In this document: positions 35,301-44,077 of the stretch, one piece after another
Layout of the letters: each line of letters opens with the position of its first letter
How positions within the stretch are numbered: position 1 is the stretch's first letter
From: Paraburkholderia fungorum
Lineage (GTDB): Bacteria; Pseudomonadota; Gammaproteobacteria; Burkholderiales; Burkholderiaceae
DNA: 64,000 nt
Direction: 5' to 3'
Assembly (NCBI RefSeq): GCF_900099835.1
Contig: NZ_FNKP01000002.1
Location: forward strand, 1,798,001-1,862,000
Translations under genes and position numbers: made by a program
The notes under the pieces: model-generated
What the model was told of the DNA's origin: nothing
What the model saw: only the letters and a program-made list of their open reading frames with translations
The model's database searches: none

Positions 35301-35723
35301 TCACAAGCCATTGACTGCATAGCACTCGTTTTCGACAGGCTTTGCACCGTCGCGAAGATGCTTCGCCGCATGTTCGTACACGCGGTTGCGTTCCGCGGCG
35401 ACGATCAGGCGCTGCTGCTTCATCGTCGCATTGTGATATCGCGGATCACCGACGATCCCTGTGTACTCGACTCGCCTGGTCGCCCGGTAGCGCCGGAAAA
35501 AATCGGGACCAGGCAGTCCGTTATCTCGCGCGAGAAGTACGCCATAGTCCGCATGCTGTTCATCGCAGATACTGCGTAACGCGTCGTCGAGTACCGCGTT
35601 TCTGACAACCAGCAGCGTGTTGCTCGGAAACAGCGCGTGAAAGCGCGCATACGGCAGAACGCCACGGTTCCTGGCGGTGCGCACAAGCGTGTCGATCAAT
35701 CGGGCAGTAAGAGTTGCATCCAT
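35301..35723 (-). CDS. Hypothetical 140-residue cytosolic protein
   Basis: MDATLTARLIDTLVRTARNR, LPYARFHALFPSNTLLVVRN, AVLDDALRSICDEQHADYGV, then PDFFRRYRATRRVEYTGIVG. No signal peptide; helical, Arg-rich. GGAGG seven to eight bases before the ATG at 35723 supports the start. The first 60 residues could form a winged-helix-like unit, but no recognised family is visible. It lies between the exported two-repeat protein and the MetA-type outer-membrane gene in the same-strand block, so it may be a cytosolic component or regulator of the block. Confidence 0.65.
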   Translation of the reverse strand: MDATLTARLIDTLVRTARNRGVLPYARFHALFPSNTLLVVRNAVLDDALRSICDEQHADYGVLLARDNGLPGPDFFRRYRATRRVEYTGIVGDPRYHNATMKQQRLIVAAERNRVYEHAAKHLRDGAKPVENECYAVNGL

Positions 35724-35880
35724 CCGGTTCCTCCGCTGAATTACGAGTCTGCACGCGCGTGGCCTATTGGCATGATTCTCTGACTCCATGCCGGATGCTC
35801 CACAGAGTGCGCAACGCGACTATCGGGCTATGAGTGACTGAAACTGAAATGCCTCGTCAAGATGATTCAAAAATTCGCCG

Positions 35881-36843
35881 CTACTGGAACGTCGCGCTAA
35901 TGGAAAGCTGCACGGCATTGCCCTTCGGACGCTTGCTCGCCTCGAGTTCGTTGACCCAGCGCAGCGTCGCCGACACCGGTGTTTTGCTGATTTTTCCGGA
36001 CCACGTGACCATTGGCCCGAGGCCCACCGAGTGTCCGCTGGTGCTGCCGATCAAATCGGCAACGCCGCCTGTGTCGTTACCCAGCTGTTCGATCCAGCCG
36101 CCCACCACGCCGACGCCCCAGCCGTTCCTGAAGCGTTTGAGCGCCAGAAGATCGAGCACGCTGACGGGCGCGTTCTTATAGTTGGTCTTGTTGTTGGCCG
36201 TGTAGAACTCGACGCCGTAATTCGCGGAAAGCTCGATGTCCTGCGAGGCAATCAGGTGCGTGTAGGCAATGGTCGGCGTGAACGTCCACGTGTTCTGTCC
36301 GGCGTTCGCAATCCGGCTCGTACTGTATGCGCCGGTCGGCGCGTACATCTGCACGCTCAATGCCACGTGATCGGTTTGACTGAAGTGATATCCGGCGATC
36401 ACCGGCGTAAAGAAGATATCGGCGAATTGGGTCGCGTGATCGTTCGGCAATATTCCGTGAAAACTCGATGCGTTCGTGTACTGCACCGGCACGCCGAAGC
36501 TCGAAGCGAAATTCCATCCACCTGCGGTAATGCCCCATGTTTTAACCGCGTTGGCCATCACATACACGACCTGATAGTTCAACCCTGCTGTGATCGTGCC
36601 GGCGACCGGAATGGTCTTCGATGCGCCTAACGAACCCTCGTAATAGATGGACGTGAACGACACGATCCAGTCGGACGTGGGCGGAACGATACCCGCGTAC
36701 GGCATGACCTGTTGCCCGGTAATAGGCCGCCCCACACCGCCTTCCGTCGCGAATGCATGCTGTGCGCAGCTCAGGCCGAACATACCGGCTGCAATGGCCA
36801 GACGCTTGAGCGGCCTGCTGGCAGAGCGATTCCATATATCCAA
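35881..36843 (-). CDS. MetA-pathway/phenol-degradation-type outer-membrane protein
   Basis: 320 residues with a signal peptide (KRLAIAAGMFGLSCAQHAFA). The mature part resembles the MetA-pathway-of-phenol-degradation family, a beta-barrel: VSFTSIYYEGSLGASKTIPV, FADIFFTPVIAGYHFSQTDH, VALSVQMYAPTGAYSTSRIA, and LSANYGVEFYTANNKTNYKN. It ends in a phenylalanine-containing strand (AVQLSISATFQ) suited to barrel insertion. Probably a porin-like importer for a hydrophobic compound. Sits next to the long DUF1254 gene, with which such barrels often occur in proteobacteria. Confidence 0.85.
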   Translation of the reverse strand: MDIWNRSASRPLKRLAIAAGMFGLSCAQHAFATEGGVGRPITGQQVMPYAGIVPPTSDWIVSFTSIYYEGSLGASKTIPVAGTITAGLNYQVVYVMANAVKTWGITAGGWNFASSFGVPVQYTNASSFHGILPNDHATQFADIFFTPVIAGYHFSQTDHVALSVQMYAPTGAYSTSRIANAGQNTWTFTPTIAYTHLIASQDIELSANYGVEFYTANNKTNYKNAPVSVLDLLALKRFRNGWGVGVVGGWIEQLGNDTGGVADLIGSTSGHSVGLGPMVTWSGKISKTPVSATLRWVNELEASKRPKGNAVQLSISATFQ

Positions 36844-36953
36844 GGCAGTCTCCTGCGAGATGGGTCGATGCGTCTTCTGTGCCTCTACCGCGCCTGAACA
36901 GCGTGCAGGCTATGTCGGATCAGGTTGTCGATACACGATGCAACGCAACGACT

Positions 36954-38387
36954 TCAGCGCTTCTGCGGAACAGGGAATTTCCACGAACCATCGAACGCGG
37001 CCGGACCGGGCCCATAGATTCGTGCGATCACGTTATAGGCGCCCTCAGGGGCCGGAAGCCAGTTCGACTCCAGCTCAGGTCCCGGCGACGAGTGCTGCAC
37101 GTAGATATCGAGTGATCCGTCGGCTCCATATTTGAGACCTTTGGTGCGGTCGCCAATCGAGTAGCGACTGATTCGATTGGCGACCAGATGGCGCCCCGGA
37201 AGGTCGTACATCGTCATCGACCAGAAGAATTTCGCGGGCGGCAACTCCGTCTTGTCGAAGTGGATCACGTAAGGTTGCGAACCCAGCAACTGCTCGTGAT
37301 CGGCATTCAGACGCGTGCCCACATACACCGCTTCCTCCTTCGTGTTTCCATAAATGCCCATTGCGGCCGCTACAGCACGTTTCAGATAGTCGTCTTTCAG
37401 ATCTTCTCGCGAGCCGAAAAGATCGAATGAACTGGTCGTGCTTTTTTCCGCTTCGGCCAGCGCATCTTTCGCGTCGGCGAGACCCGCCTCCATCGCCTGC
37501 CGCATGTCGGGCGACAACGACGCGGCGTCGAATTGCCTGCGTGGCCCAATGCCGATCGCGCCAAAGCGCCGCATAAGCTCTGCTTCCGAAGGCGCGGGAG
37601 GTTGCGTGAATTGCAGCAGGAAATTCAGGTACGAAATGAAATCGATCGACGTCGCCTTCTTTTCATCCCACTTTGGAAATGTCAGTTTCGGCGCGGCCGC
37701 CGGCGCGGGCCGGTGTTCGAACGACGAAAGCGGCGTAAGCGCGTAGCCCTTCTGAATGGCCTCGAGACGCGCGACGTCATCGGGGCCGCTAAGCGCCGTG
37801 CGTCCCAGCGTAAGAATGAAATCCGTCTCCGAACGAAACACCTTGTCGATGCCCGCCGGCTTGTCGCCGTGCCACGAGGGGCCGGCGAAAAGATAGTGGC
37901 CGGCGCCGTCGCCGGTGGTGCGTGACCCGACGTACGCGAAGTTATAGGTGAAAAGGTCGATCCACTGAAACACGTAATAGCGATCGTCAGGAATGGCAGG
38001 AACGGTCAGCACCCAAGGCTCCCGCCGCAGATCGAGCCATGCCCACGAGTAAGGGGTGTCGTTATTCGGCGTGACGATCTCGCGGTTTTCGGGGCCGTAT
38101 GGCGTCGAATAATTGCGGAACCTGCCGAATCCGCCAATATAAGATTTCGACGCCGGATCGATGGCCTGGTCGTACATCGTCTTGTAGTTAAACAGCATCG
38201 GATAGGCGTAGATAAATGCATCCTTCACGATGCCGCGTGCTTCGTCGGGTGAGACGGTAGTGTTTGCCAGCGCCGTCGCGTCCGATGCTTCCGGTGATCC
38301 CGCGGCGTTTGCGCGCGCGAACAGGAACAGGCAAAGCAGTACGGTAGCCCCGGTTGCACTGGTCTTTGCGATGGTCCTGAATTTCAC
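36954..38387 (-). CDS. Exported DUF1254/DUF1214 protein (long form)
   Basis: 477 residues. Signal peptide (TSATGATVLLCLFLFARANA). DUF1254 part: FIYAYPMLFNYKTMYDQAID, NREIVTPNNDTPYSWAWLDL, and VPAIPDDRYYVFQWIDLFTY. DUF1214 part: FFWSMTMYDLPGRHLVANRI, ADGSLDIYVQHSSPGPELES, and NVIARIYGPGPAAFDGSWKF. The start is a GTG at 38387 with GAGAGG upstream. Length is typical for the full-length family. First gene of the leftward block; promoter lies in the adjacent A+T-rich gap. Role unknown, envelope-located. Confidence 0.9.
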   Translation of the reverse strand: MKFRTIAKTSATGATVLLCLFLFARANAAGSPEASDATALANTTVSPDEARGIVKDAFIYAYPMLFNYKTMYDQAIDPASKSYIGGFGRFRNYSTPYGPENREIVTPNNDTPYSWAWLDLRREPWVLTVPAIPDDRYYVFQWIDLFTYNFAYVGSRTTGDGAGHYLFAGPSWHGDKPAGIDKVFRSETDFILTLGRTALSGPDDVARLEAIQKGYALTPLSSFEHRPAPAAAPKLTFPKWDEKKATSIDFISYLNFLLQFTQPPAPSEAELMRRFGAIGIGPRRQFDAASLSPDMRQAMEAGLADAKDALAEAEKSTTSSFDLFGSREDLKDDYLKRAVAAAMGIYGNTKEEAVYVGTRLNADHEQLLGSQPYVIHFDKTELPPAKFFWSMTMYDLPGRHLVANRISRYSIGDRTKGLKYGADGSLDIYVQHSSPGPELESNWLPAPEGAYNVIARIYGPGPAAFDGSWKFPVPQKR

Positions 38388-39218
38388 CGTTGCCTCTCCC
38401 GGTTCATCACCGCCATTTACCTGGCGTCGTATTCAGCCCGGCGAAAATCCGCGCTGCTAACTGCCGCGAAATGCTCCCGAATCTTCAACGTTGGGGGCGG
38501 ATTAAGCGGATAGCGATTTTGTCCGCGCCGCAGGCTTCGCTTTTCGCGAATAGACTTTCGACAAAATCCGCCAAAACGGACGCCATTAAAAATCAGCCCG
38601 CCGACATAATAGCTTCAGCCATGCGAGGCCATCCTTTTAAAGCCAAAGGAAGTCACTGCATAATGCGCATGTCAAAATTAACGAACAGCGTCGCCCACGT
38701 CGCAGAATGCGATTCAGGGACAATTCCTATCAATAAGGAAACGCAAAGATTGGGCGTTTTTTCGCGCCGCGCTCATGCGAGCGTTAGCGAAAAAATGAGT
38801 GGCTAGCCATAACGCGTTCCTCGCAGAGACGTTGGCTGCCGCACTGGCACGCTGTGCGGGCTTGAAGCTGGCAAAGTTATGATTATTTCAAACTGTTACG
38901 GGATGCTAGCAAACGTATATGAGAATAGCAAGGACGATTACCCTGAACCTGTATTGCGAGAACTATTAAGCCAGCATTTATTTCGACGCATTCTACCAGT
39001 GCAGATATTTGCGCAAGGCATCATAGTTCTATTAAATTAAATTTGCACGACGATTGTTTTTGCCATAAAACTCCACACAAGATGCAAAAACGATTATTAG
39101 TAGTTTCATATACGGATTTCCGCAGAAACATTTTCATCGCCGCCGGCGTTATCGGCCAGCGAGACGTTAATCCGCTCCTATAAAGGACATTGACAGTCCA
39201 CTGGAATCAGACACGAGG
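38388..39218. other. A+T-rich intergenic region
   Basis: About 830 bp of markedly lower G+C than its neighbours, especially 38870-39120. It carries the promoter side of the long DUF1254 gene, a large hairpin (38757-38795) and the DNA ahead of an intrinsic terminator. A frame at 38663-38806 encodes MRMSKLTNSVAHVAECDSGT and more (47 residues), with AAAGGA 12 bases upstream, but I do not consider it proven. Confidence 0.5.
38757..38795. repeat. Large two-part hairpin/cruciform
   Basis: TTTTTTCGC (38757-38765) pairs perfectly with GCGAAAAAA (38787-38795); inside, CGCTC (38770-38774) pairs with GAGCG (38779-38783). A-tracts flank a GC-rich core on both strands. The T run is on the 5' side in both directions, so it is not a normal intrinsic terminator. 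Confidence 0.65.
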
Positions 39219-39245
39219 GGAATGCGCGCGCATTCCATTTTTTTT
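39219..39245 (+). terminator. Intrinsic terminator with no gene in front of it
   Basis: GGAATGC (39219-39225) and GCATTCC (39230-39236) form a 7-bp stem (the whole is an 18-bp palindrome) followed by A and T8 (39238-39245). It faces rightward and ends 28 bp before the start of the next gene. No coding frame lies upstream, so it may end a small RNA or act as an attenuator for the DNA-binding protein. Confidence 0.75.
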
Positions 39246-39273
39246 GTGCCCGGACTTCCCAGCAAGGTGGAAT

Positions 39274-39678
39274 ATGCCCTCCCGAACCGAAGAGCTGCCA
39301 AGCGTCATGCGACGGATGGCCGCCGGCCGGATGCTGGTGGACGGCGCGTCGGTCAACGAAGTCGCCGAAGCGCTGCATTTGTCGACCGATACTGTCCGCA
39401 AATACCGCAGCATCATCGCGGATGGCGGGCTTGAAGCGCTGCAGAAAATGAGTGTAGGCGGTCGCTCGCCATTGCTCGACGGCGCCGCGATGCAGTGGAT
39501 TGCCGCGGCGCTGAACGGGTCCGCGTGCGAGCATGGTTTCCCGACCGATGCATGGACCAATGCGCGGCTGCGCGAGTTGATCAAAACCCGTTTTGGCGTG
39601 AGCTATTCGCGCGTTTATACGTGGCAGTTGGCGACCAATCTCGGCCTCGGGCACCGTTTATCCAAATCGAGTCGATAA
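39274..39678 (+). CDS. Transposase-like helix-turn-helix protein without catalytic domain
   Basis: 134 residues. The first half is a homeodomain-like HTH (MRRMAAGRMLVDGASVNEVA, EALHLSTDTVRKYRSIIADG), the second a winged helix (WIAAALNGSACEHGFPTDAW, NARLRELIKTRFGVSYSRVY, TWQLATNLGLGHRLSK). This is the N-terminal module of IS630-type transposases, but the protein ends where the DDE domain would begin. AAGGTGG before the ATG at 39274 fixes the start. Probably a domesticated regulator; an intrinsic terminator in its leader suggests attenuation. Confidence 0.8.
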   Translation: MPSRTEELPSVMRRMAAGRMLVDGASVNEVAEALHLSTDTVRKYRSIIADGGLEALQKMSVGGRSPLLDGAAMQWIAAALNGSACEHGFPTDAWTNARLRELIKTRFGVSYSRVYTWQLATNLGLGHRLSKSSR

Positions 39679-39711
39679 GCCATCGCGTGAATTCGAGGCG
39701 GACGTCACGCG

Positions 39712-40221
39712 TTATCCGCGCGACTCTGCCGGGCGGTCCACACATGCATCCACGTCGACACTTTCGCCGCGAGCATTGCCGGCCTTGCTTGCCAGTCGCA
39801 AATACGCGGCGGCCAGGCGTCGAAGATCTTCTTCGGATGCATCCTCTATTCCGATCAACTGGTTATTCGCCGCGCGATGCGACGCAAGCAGTTCGTTCAG
39901 CTTCAGATGAACGGCCACGCTATCCTTGTTCTGACTTTGCTGAATCAGAAAGACCATCAGGAAGGTAACGATGGTCGTGCCCGTATTGATGACCAGTTGC
40001 CAGCCGTCGGAAAAATGAAATAGCGGACCCGTTACCGCCCAGACGAACACGGTGATCGCCGCCACGCCAAAGGCGACCGGCGAACCCGCAAGGCGCGTCA
40101 CCGAACTCGCGAATGCGTCGAATGCGCGCGTGACAGGATGCGTTGCCGCGTAAGCGGGACTCGATGTATCTGGAACCGTGCTGAGGCTGTCTGCGTATGA
40201 GTTGGTCGATTCTTGCCGCAT
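39712..40221 (-). CDS. Low-affinity iron permease family protein
   Basis: 169 residues. Two membrane helices (VAFGVAAITVFVWAVTGPLF and INTGTTIVTFLMVFLIQQSQ) with the family motif FLIQQSQNKDSVAVHLKLNE and a C-terminal helix LIGIEDASEEDLRRLAAAYL. This is the PF04120 core. Despite the family name (yeast Fet4 relatives), transport of iron by the short bacterial forms is not demonstrated. Convergent with the HTH gene, 34 bp between stops. Confidence 0.88.
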   Translation of the reverse strand: MRQESTNSYADSLSTVPDTSSPAYAATHPVTRAFDAFASSVTRLAGSPVAFGVAAITVFVWAVTGPLFHFSDGWQLVINTGTTIVTFLMVFLIQQSQNKDSVAVHLKLNELLASHRAANNQLIGIEDASEEDLRRLAAAYLRLASKAGNARGESVDVDACVDRPAESRG

Positions 40222-40325
40222 GGCGGTCTCCGTGGCTGGCTATCACATAAGCCGTCAGCACATTGCATGCCGACACCACGCGGGCGGCTGACGCAAAAGC
40301 CGTCAGACCGCCCTCAATCGAATGA

Positions 40326-41603
40326 CTAGTCCACGCACGCAGGACAGGCCAACGCTTCCGCTTGTGCTTCCGTTTGTGCTACCACTTGCACCGCTGCGCT
40401 CTGCTCGCCGCGACCAAAGCTCGCCCATGCTGCCAGTCCCAACAGCGCGAGTCCGCTGCCGAACAGAAAGTCGGCGGGGACACCGGCATGGTCGACCACG
40501 ACGCCGCCCACCAGCGAGCCCAGCGCAATCGCAATCTGGATGATGCTGACGAACAGGGCCGAACCCGCTTCGGGCGACTGCGGCGTCGCGCGCTGAATCC
40601 AGATGCTGAAGCACAGCGGCAATGCGCCGAACGAAACGCCCCACGCGAGCACGAATGCCGCAACGCCAATCGTCGAATGCTGCAAAAGCGGCAGCGACAC
40701 CAACGCGAACATCAACAGCGAAACCATTGCGCCGACCGATGCTTTCAGATTGCGCGTGACGGTCGACGAAATCGCGAAGTTCGAGAAGAATCCGATAATG
40801 CCGAAGCCGAGAAGAAGCCACGTGATGGTCGACATCGTCAGATTGGCATTGCGCAGCAGGAACGGCGTGACGTAGGTGTACGACGAAAAATGTGCGCCGA
40901 ACACGAGCGCGACCATCAACATACTGCGACGCGGATGCGGTTGACGCAGCAACGCCACCAGATCGCGCAAACGCAATGCGGCCGACGACGGCAGCGAAGG
41001 CACGAAGAAAAACTGCGCAACGAGCGCAATCGCGACGAGCACGCCGGTTGCCATGAACGACGCGCGCCACGATGCAAAGCTCGCGATGAAGGTGCCGAGC
41101 GGCACGCCGATCACGGTCGCACAGGTCACGCCGGTCAGGATCGTCGCCATGGCTTTGGCGGAATCCTTTGGCCGCACCAGACGTCCCGAGGCTGCGGTGG
41201 CGAGCGTCCAGAAGCCGCCCAACGCAGCGCCGAGCAGCGCGCGGCCGACCAGCATGATCGAGAAGTCAGGCGCAAACGCGGAAATAAGATTTGACGCGAG
41301 CAGCAACGCCGTGAGTAAAAGAAACACGCGCCGACGATCCATGCGCCCCGCCACGAGCATCAGACCCGGCGCAGATAGGGCAGCGATGATGCCGGGCACG
41401 GTCACCATCAGCCCGGCCGTGCCGGGCGAAACATCGAGATCCGCCGCGACGCGCGGCAGAAGTCCAACCGGTAAAAACTCCGTCGTCACAAAGGCAAATG
41501 CGCCGATCGCGACCGCGCCGACAGCGAGCCACGAACGCAGGGACGACGAGGTCCCATCGTCCAGCGAGGCATCGCTCGCCGGCAGATTATCTTCCATCAA
41601 CAT
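40326..41603 (-). CDS. MFS efflux transporter (DHA1-like, PbuE/AraJ type)
   Basis: 425 residues, twelve helices. N-terminal motif AVGAVAIGAFAFVTTEFLPV is characteristic of the sugar-efflux/PbuE/AraJ group; later LMLVAGRMDRRRVFLLLTAL is the loop 2-3 motif, and ATILTGVTCATVIGVPLGTF is the motif C helix typical of exporters. C-terminal tail is Gln/Ala-rich and ends ACPACVD. The first ATG at 41603 lacks a good Shine-Dalgarno; 41597 is an alternative. Substrate not predictable; likely drug or metabolite efflux. Confidence 0.88.
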   Translation of the reverse strand: MLMEDNLPASDASLDDGTSSSLRSWLAVGAVAIGAFAFVTTEFLPVGLLPRVAADLDVSPGTAGLMVTVPGIIAALSAPGLMLVAGRMDRRRVFLLLTALLLASNLISAFAPDFSIMLVGRALLGAALGGFWTLATAASGRLVRPKDSAKAMATILTGVTCATVIGVPLGTFIASFASWRASFMATGVLVAIALVAQFFFVPSLPSSAALRLRDLVALLRQPHPRRSMLMVALVFGAHFSSYTYVTPFLLRNANLTMSTITWLLLGFGIIGFFSNFAISSTVTRNLKASVGAMVSLLMFALVSLPLLQHSTIGVAAFVLAWGVSFGALPLCFSIWIQRATPQSPEAGSALFVSIIQIAIALGSLVGGVVVDHAGVPADFLFGSGLALLGLAAWASFGRGEQSAAVQVVAQTEAQAEALACPACVD

Positions 41604-42030
41604 AGTATTGTTTTCTGATTACTTAACAACAGGTGGGATTGGAGCGGTCACACCGCACTAATCGATTTGAACGCCGCTTTTCGCATCGCAAACGCGGCTT
41701 TGCCTGCCGGATCATGCTGACGGCAGCGGCAAATCAGTGAGTGAAAACCCGAATAGGGCGTACCTTACCATTGCATTAATTATCGCGCTGACGGCTGCGT
41801 AAAATCGCAGTTTCGAGTGGGGGTATTCGGGCGCTGCGCGGGGACTTCGCCATCACTGCGTTGACGCGCCGCGACCGCAATGTGAATAGCGCGATCCTTG
41901 TTCTGAAACGGACCTTCTCCGGTCACGGTCCCGTGCGAAAAAGATAATGACGAACCCCGGGCACAGCGTTTGCTGATGCTCGCGTCAGCGTTTCGCACAT
42001 TCGCGATCATTCATCAAAGGACTAACGGAC
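41604..42030. other. Intergenic region between MFS gene and small protein
   Basis: 427 bp between divergent genes, moderately A+T-rich near 41760-41800. An open frame on the minus strand (41780-42010) has no convincing Shine-Dalgarno or family. Promoters for both neighbours probably lie here. Confidence 0.35.
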
Positions 42031-42312
42031 ATGCTCACCACACGCCCCTGCACCGCCACCTGCGTACTCGAAGGCATGCCTGTCACGCTGACGTTCTATC
42101 CGGACAACGGTGTGCTGCGCATCGCCGATCCAACGGGTACCTGCATCAGGGAAACGCGCTGGCATTCTTCGTGGCGCGCATTGCTCGATGAATTCAGCCA
42201 GTTTAATCAGCGGGCTGAAGCGGAAAATGCAGCAGAAGGATTCGGCGAAGTAACGGGTCGTCTCGACGAGCAGCGCAGCAATCAACCGATGCAGAACATG
42301 GCACTTGCCTAG
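42031..42312 (+). CDS. Hypothetical 93-residue protein
   Basis: MLTTRPCTATCVLEGMPVTL followed by TFYPDNGVLRIADPTGTCIR and RETRWHSSWRALLDEFSQFN, then a Glu/Gln-rich tail. Soluble. AAGGAC plus a second GGAC lie before the ATG at 42031. Three cysteines cluster in the first half. No family recognised. Confidence 0.6.
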   Translation: MLTTRPCTATCVLEGMPVTLTFYPDNGVLRIADPTGTCIRETRWHSSWRALLDEFSQFNQRAEAENAAEGFGEVTGRLDEQRSNQPMQNMALA

Positions 42313-42382
42313 TGCGTGTGGGGGACGCGGCACATTATATTTTTTGCCGGTATCGCGTTCCCACCCGCATCGGTCATTTCCG

Positions 42383-42685
42383 TTACTGACCGAAATACAC
42401 CTTGCATTGAGGCGCGGAACCGCACGGCTGACCAGGCCGGGTTCCCGATTCCGATTGCCCCGCCGCCACGCCTCCATACGACACGTTGCGGACCTGCTGG
42501 CCCTGCCCGGTGTCTCCCAACGGGATATCGGTCGTCGCCTGCGCCGATTCGTTGGCATTCTGCTGCATCATCGCGCGTCCCGACGCAGCCGCTCCTGGCT
42601 GGCCGTCAGATTCGGACGCGCTAACTGGCCGGGGCGCGAGAAACAGAACGGCGCTCGCCATTACCATCAATAAACGTAGTTTCAT
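42383..42685 (-). CDS. Small exported protein, hypothetical
   Basis: 100 residues with a clean signal peptide (MKLRLLMVMASAVLFLAPRP then VSASES). The mature part is Gln/Gly/Ser-rich (ATTDIPLGDTGQGQQVRNVS, YGGVAAGQSESGTRPGQPCG) and ends with a Cys pair CGSAPQCKVYFGQ. GAGGAG precedes the ATG. Likely periplasmic; unassigned. Confidence 0.7.
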   Translation of the reverse strand: MKLRLLMVMASAVLFLAPRPVSASESDGQPGAAASGRAMMQQNANESAQATTDIPLGDTGQGQQVRNVSYGGVAAGQSESGTRPGQPCGSAPQCKVYFGQ

Positions 42686-43448
42686 GGCCAGACTCCTCGA
42701 ATCCGGCGCAGCAGTTCTCGCCCCCTGAAAAATTGATCCGCGAAAAAATTAGCTCGCCCAATCGGGTTGCCCGACGAGTTGATGCCGATGCGCAACTGCT
42801 GCGATGAGTCATCGAACTAAACAAGTAAGTAATTGACCAACCTGTAACCGATGGAGATACGTCCTTGCGGGTAACCGGAATCAGTCCCTCAGGTTGGCAA
42901 CGCGGATTTCTGTTCCGCAATTTGGTTATAGTTCGCCGGCCTGGGAATTCAATCTCCGGTGCCGGGGCGTGTCGCATGAACCCCACATCGTTCGATAAAC
43001 CTCATTTGCAAAGAAAATCCGTTAATCCGGCGCGTGCATTATCCGCACAGTGCGTTATGATGTTGCTATAACGTAAAAGAGCGGCGCGCAAGACACCGGC
43101 GAGAGACGGAAGGTGGACGTGAAACCAGCCAGTCGCAATCAAAGCAATGTCATCACAGTATTTCCCCCTGCAGCCGTGAGGCTTATCCAGCCTTACCCGG
43201 CACGCGGCGAAGTGCTGCCAGAGTGTGGCGGGCGTGGCATTACTCACTGATTGTTCCCGATTGGCGCATTTGGCACAGACTGTATTGCGATTTATGGAGC
43301 AACGTTTTCTAACGCGGCTCATGAAATTACCTTCAATCGATAACACCACCGCGAGCCGGCCCCAGTCAAATGGGCTCGATGCATCGCGACTTTCCCTTGC
43401 AATCTGTAATTGACAGAACGCTGGACGCTTTAGAAGGACGAATATCTT
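42686..43448. other. 763-bp gap ahead of the H-NS-type gene
   Basis: Lower G+C than the surroundings. Contains promoter-like A+T segments around 43050-43075 (ttatgatgttgctataacg) and TTGACA at 43411-43416. No convincing gene; open frames on the minus strand lack starts and domains. Such DNA is typical of sites bound by H-NS proteins. Confidence 0.4.
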
Positions 43449-43775
43449 ATGGACGAAAGGAAGCGAGATAGCATCATTGCGTATCTCCGCCATCGCATGG
43501 AAGAGTTTGGTATCGAACCAGAAGACCTTGCTGCCGTGCTGGCGTCCGAGCCATCTGCGCAAAAGGCGGAACGTTACCGCAGCGCGACCGGCGACAGTTG
43601 GGACGGCCAGGGCGAAATGCCGCAATGGCTTAAACAGGCAATCAGTGCGGGTCAATCAATTGACCACTTTGAAATGTCTGCTAAACCGGCCCCTGCCCCG
43701 CAGTCCAAAAAACAGGTCGACTGGAAAAACGATCCGTTTGCCGGCAGTCCGTTAGCGCGCCCGACCGGTCGCTAA
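43449..43775 (+). CDS. Short H-NS-family nucleoid protein
   Basis: 108 residues. The centre has the H-NS C-terminal DNA-binding pattern as found in Burkholderia proteins: AERYRSATGDSWDGQGEMPQ then WLKQAISAGQSIDHFEM. The usual long coiled-coil N-terminus is reduced to about 45 residues (MDERKRDSIIAYLRHRMEEF, GIEPEDLAAVLASE), so oligomerisation may differ from canonical H-NS. The tail is Pro/Lys-rich. AAGGA precedes the ATG. Placed inside A+T-richer accessory DNA, consistent with a local silencer. Confidence 0.8.
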   Translation: MDERKRDSIIAYLRHRMEEFGIEPEDLAAVLASEPSAQKAERYRSATGDSWDGQGEMPQWLKQAISAGQSIDHFEMSAKPAPAPQSKKQVDWKNDPFAGSPLARPTGR

Positions 43776-44077
43776 AGTGCGGTATGGCGGAGTCCGTAAT
43801 GAATTGCGACTGAGTTGACTGATTCGCTCAGCGTAAAAAGGTTTATCCCTGCATTCTCCGGTGCGATCCCTCTGGTCTGGCGTGTCCGTCAACACGCTTG
43901 CCGGACAGTGACTCGTGCGCGCCGCCAGTTTGCATCCATATCTTCTTGCTCGCCGTATATCCGGTAAGAGCAGCGCAATGACTCGCTGCTTCCCGAGAAC
44001 CGGTCATGATTTCATGAGCGGCTTACGTCCAGCTCGCGGCAGCCATTACGCCCGATGAGCTCGCAAGGAGAATCGTG
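43776..44077. other. Intergenic region
   Basis: 302 bp with no gene recognised. A weak hairpin (CTGAG...CTCAG near 43808-43830) is present after the H-NS-type gene and could assist termination. AAGGAG for the next gene is at 44065-44070. Confidence 0.35.

Noticed and set aside
41780..42010. 76-codon minus-strand frame in an intergenic gap
   Set aside because: No Shine-Dalgarno, no family, composition not convincing.
43002..43655. 217-codon minus-strand frame over the H-NS-type gene promoter
   Set aside because: Covers a supported gene on the other strand, lacks motif and start signal.
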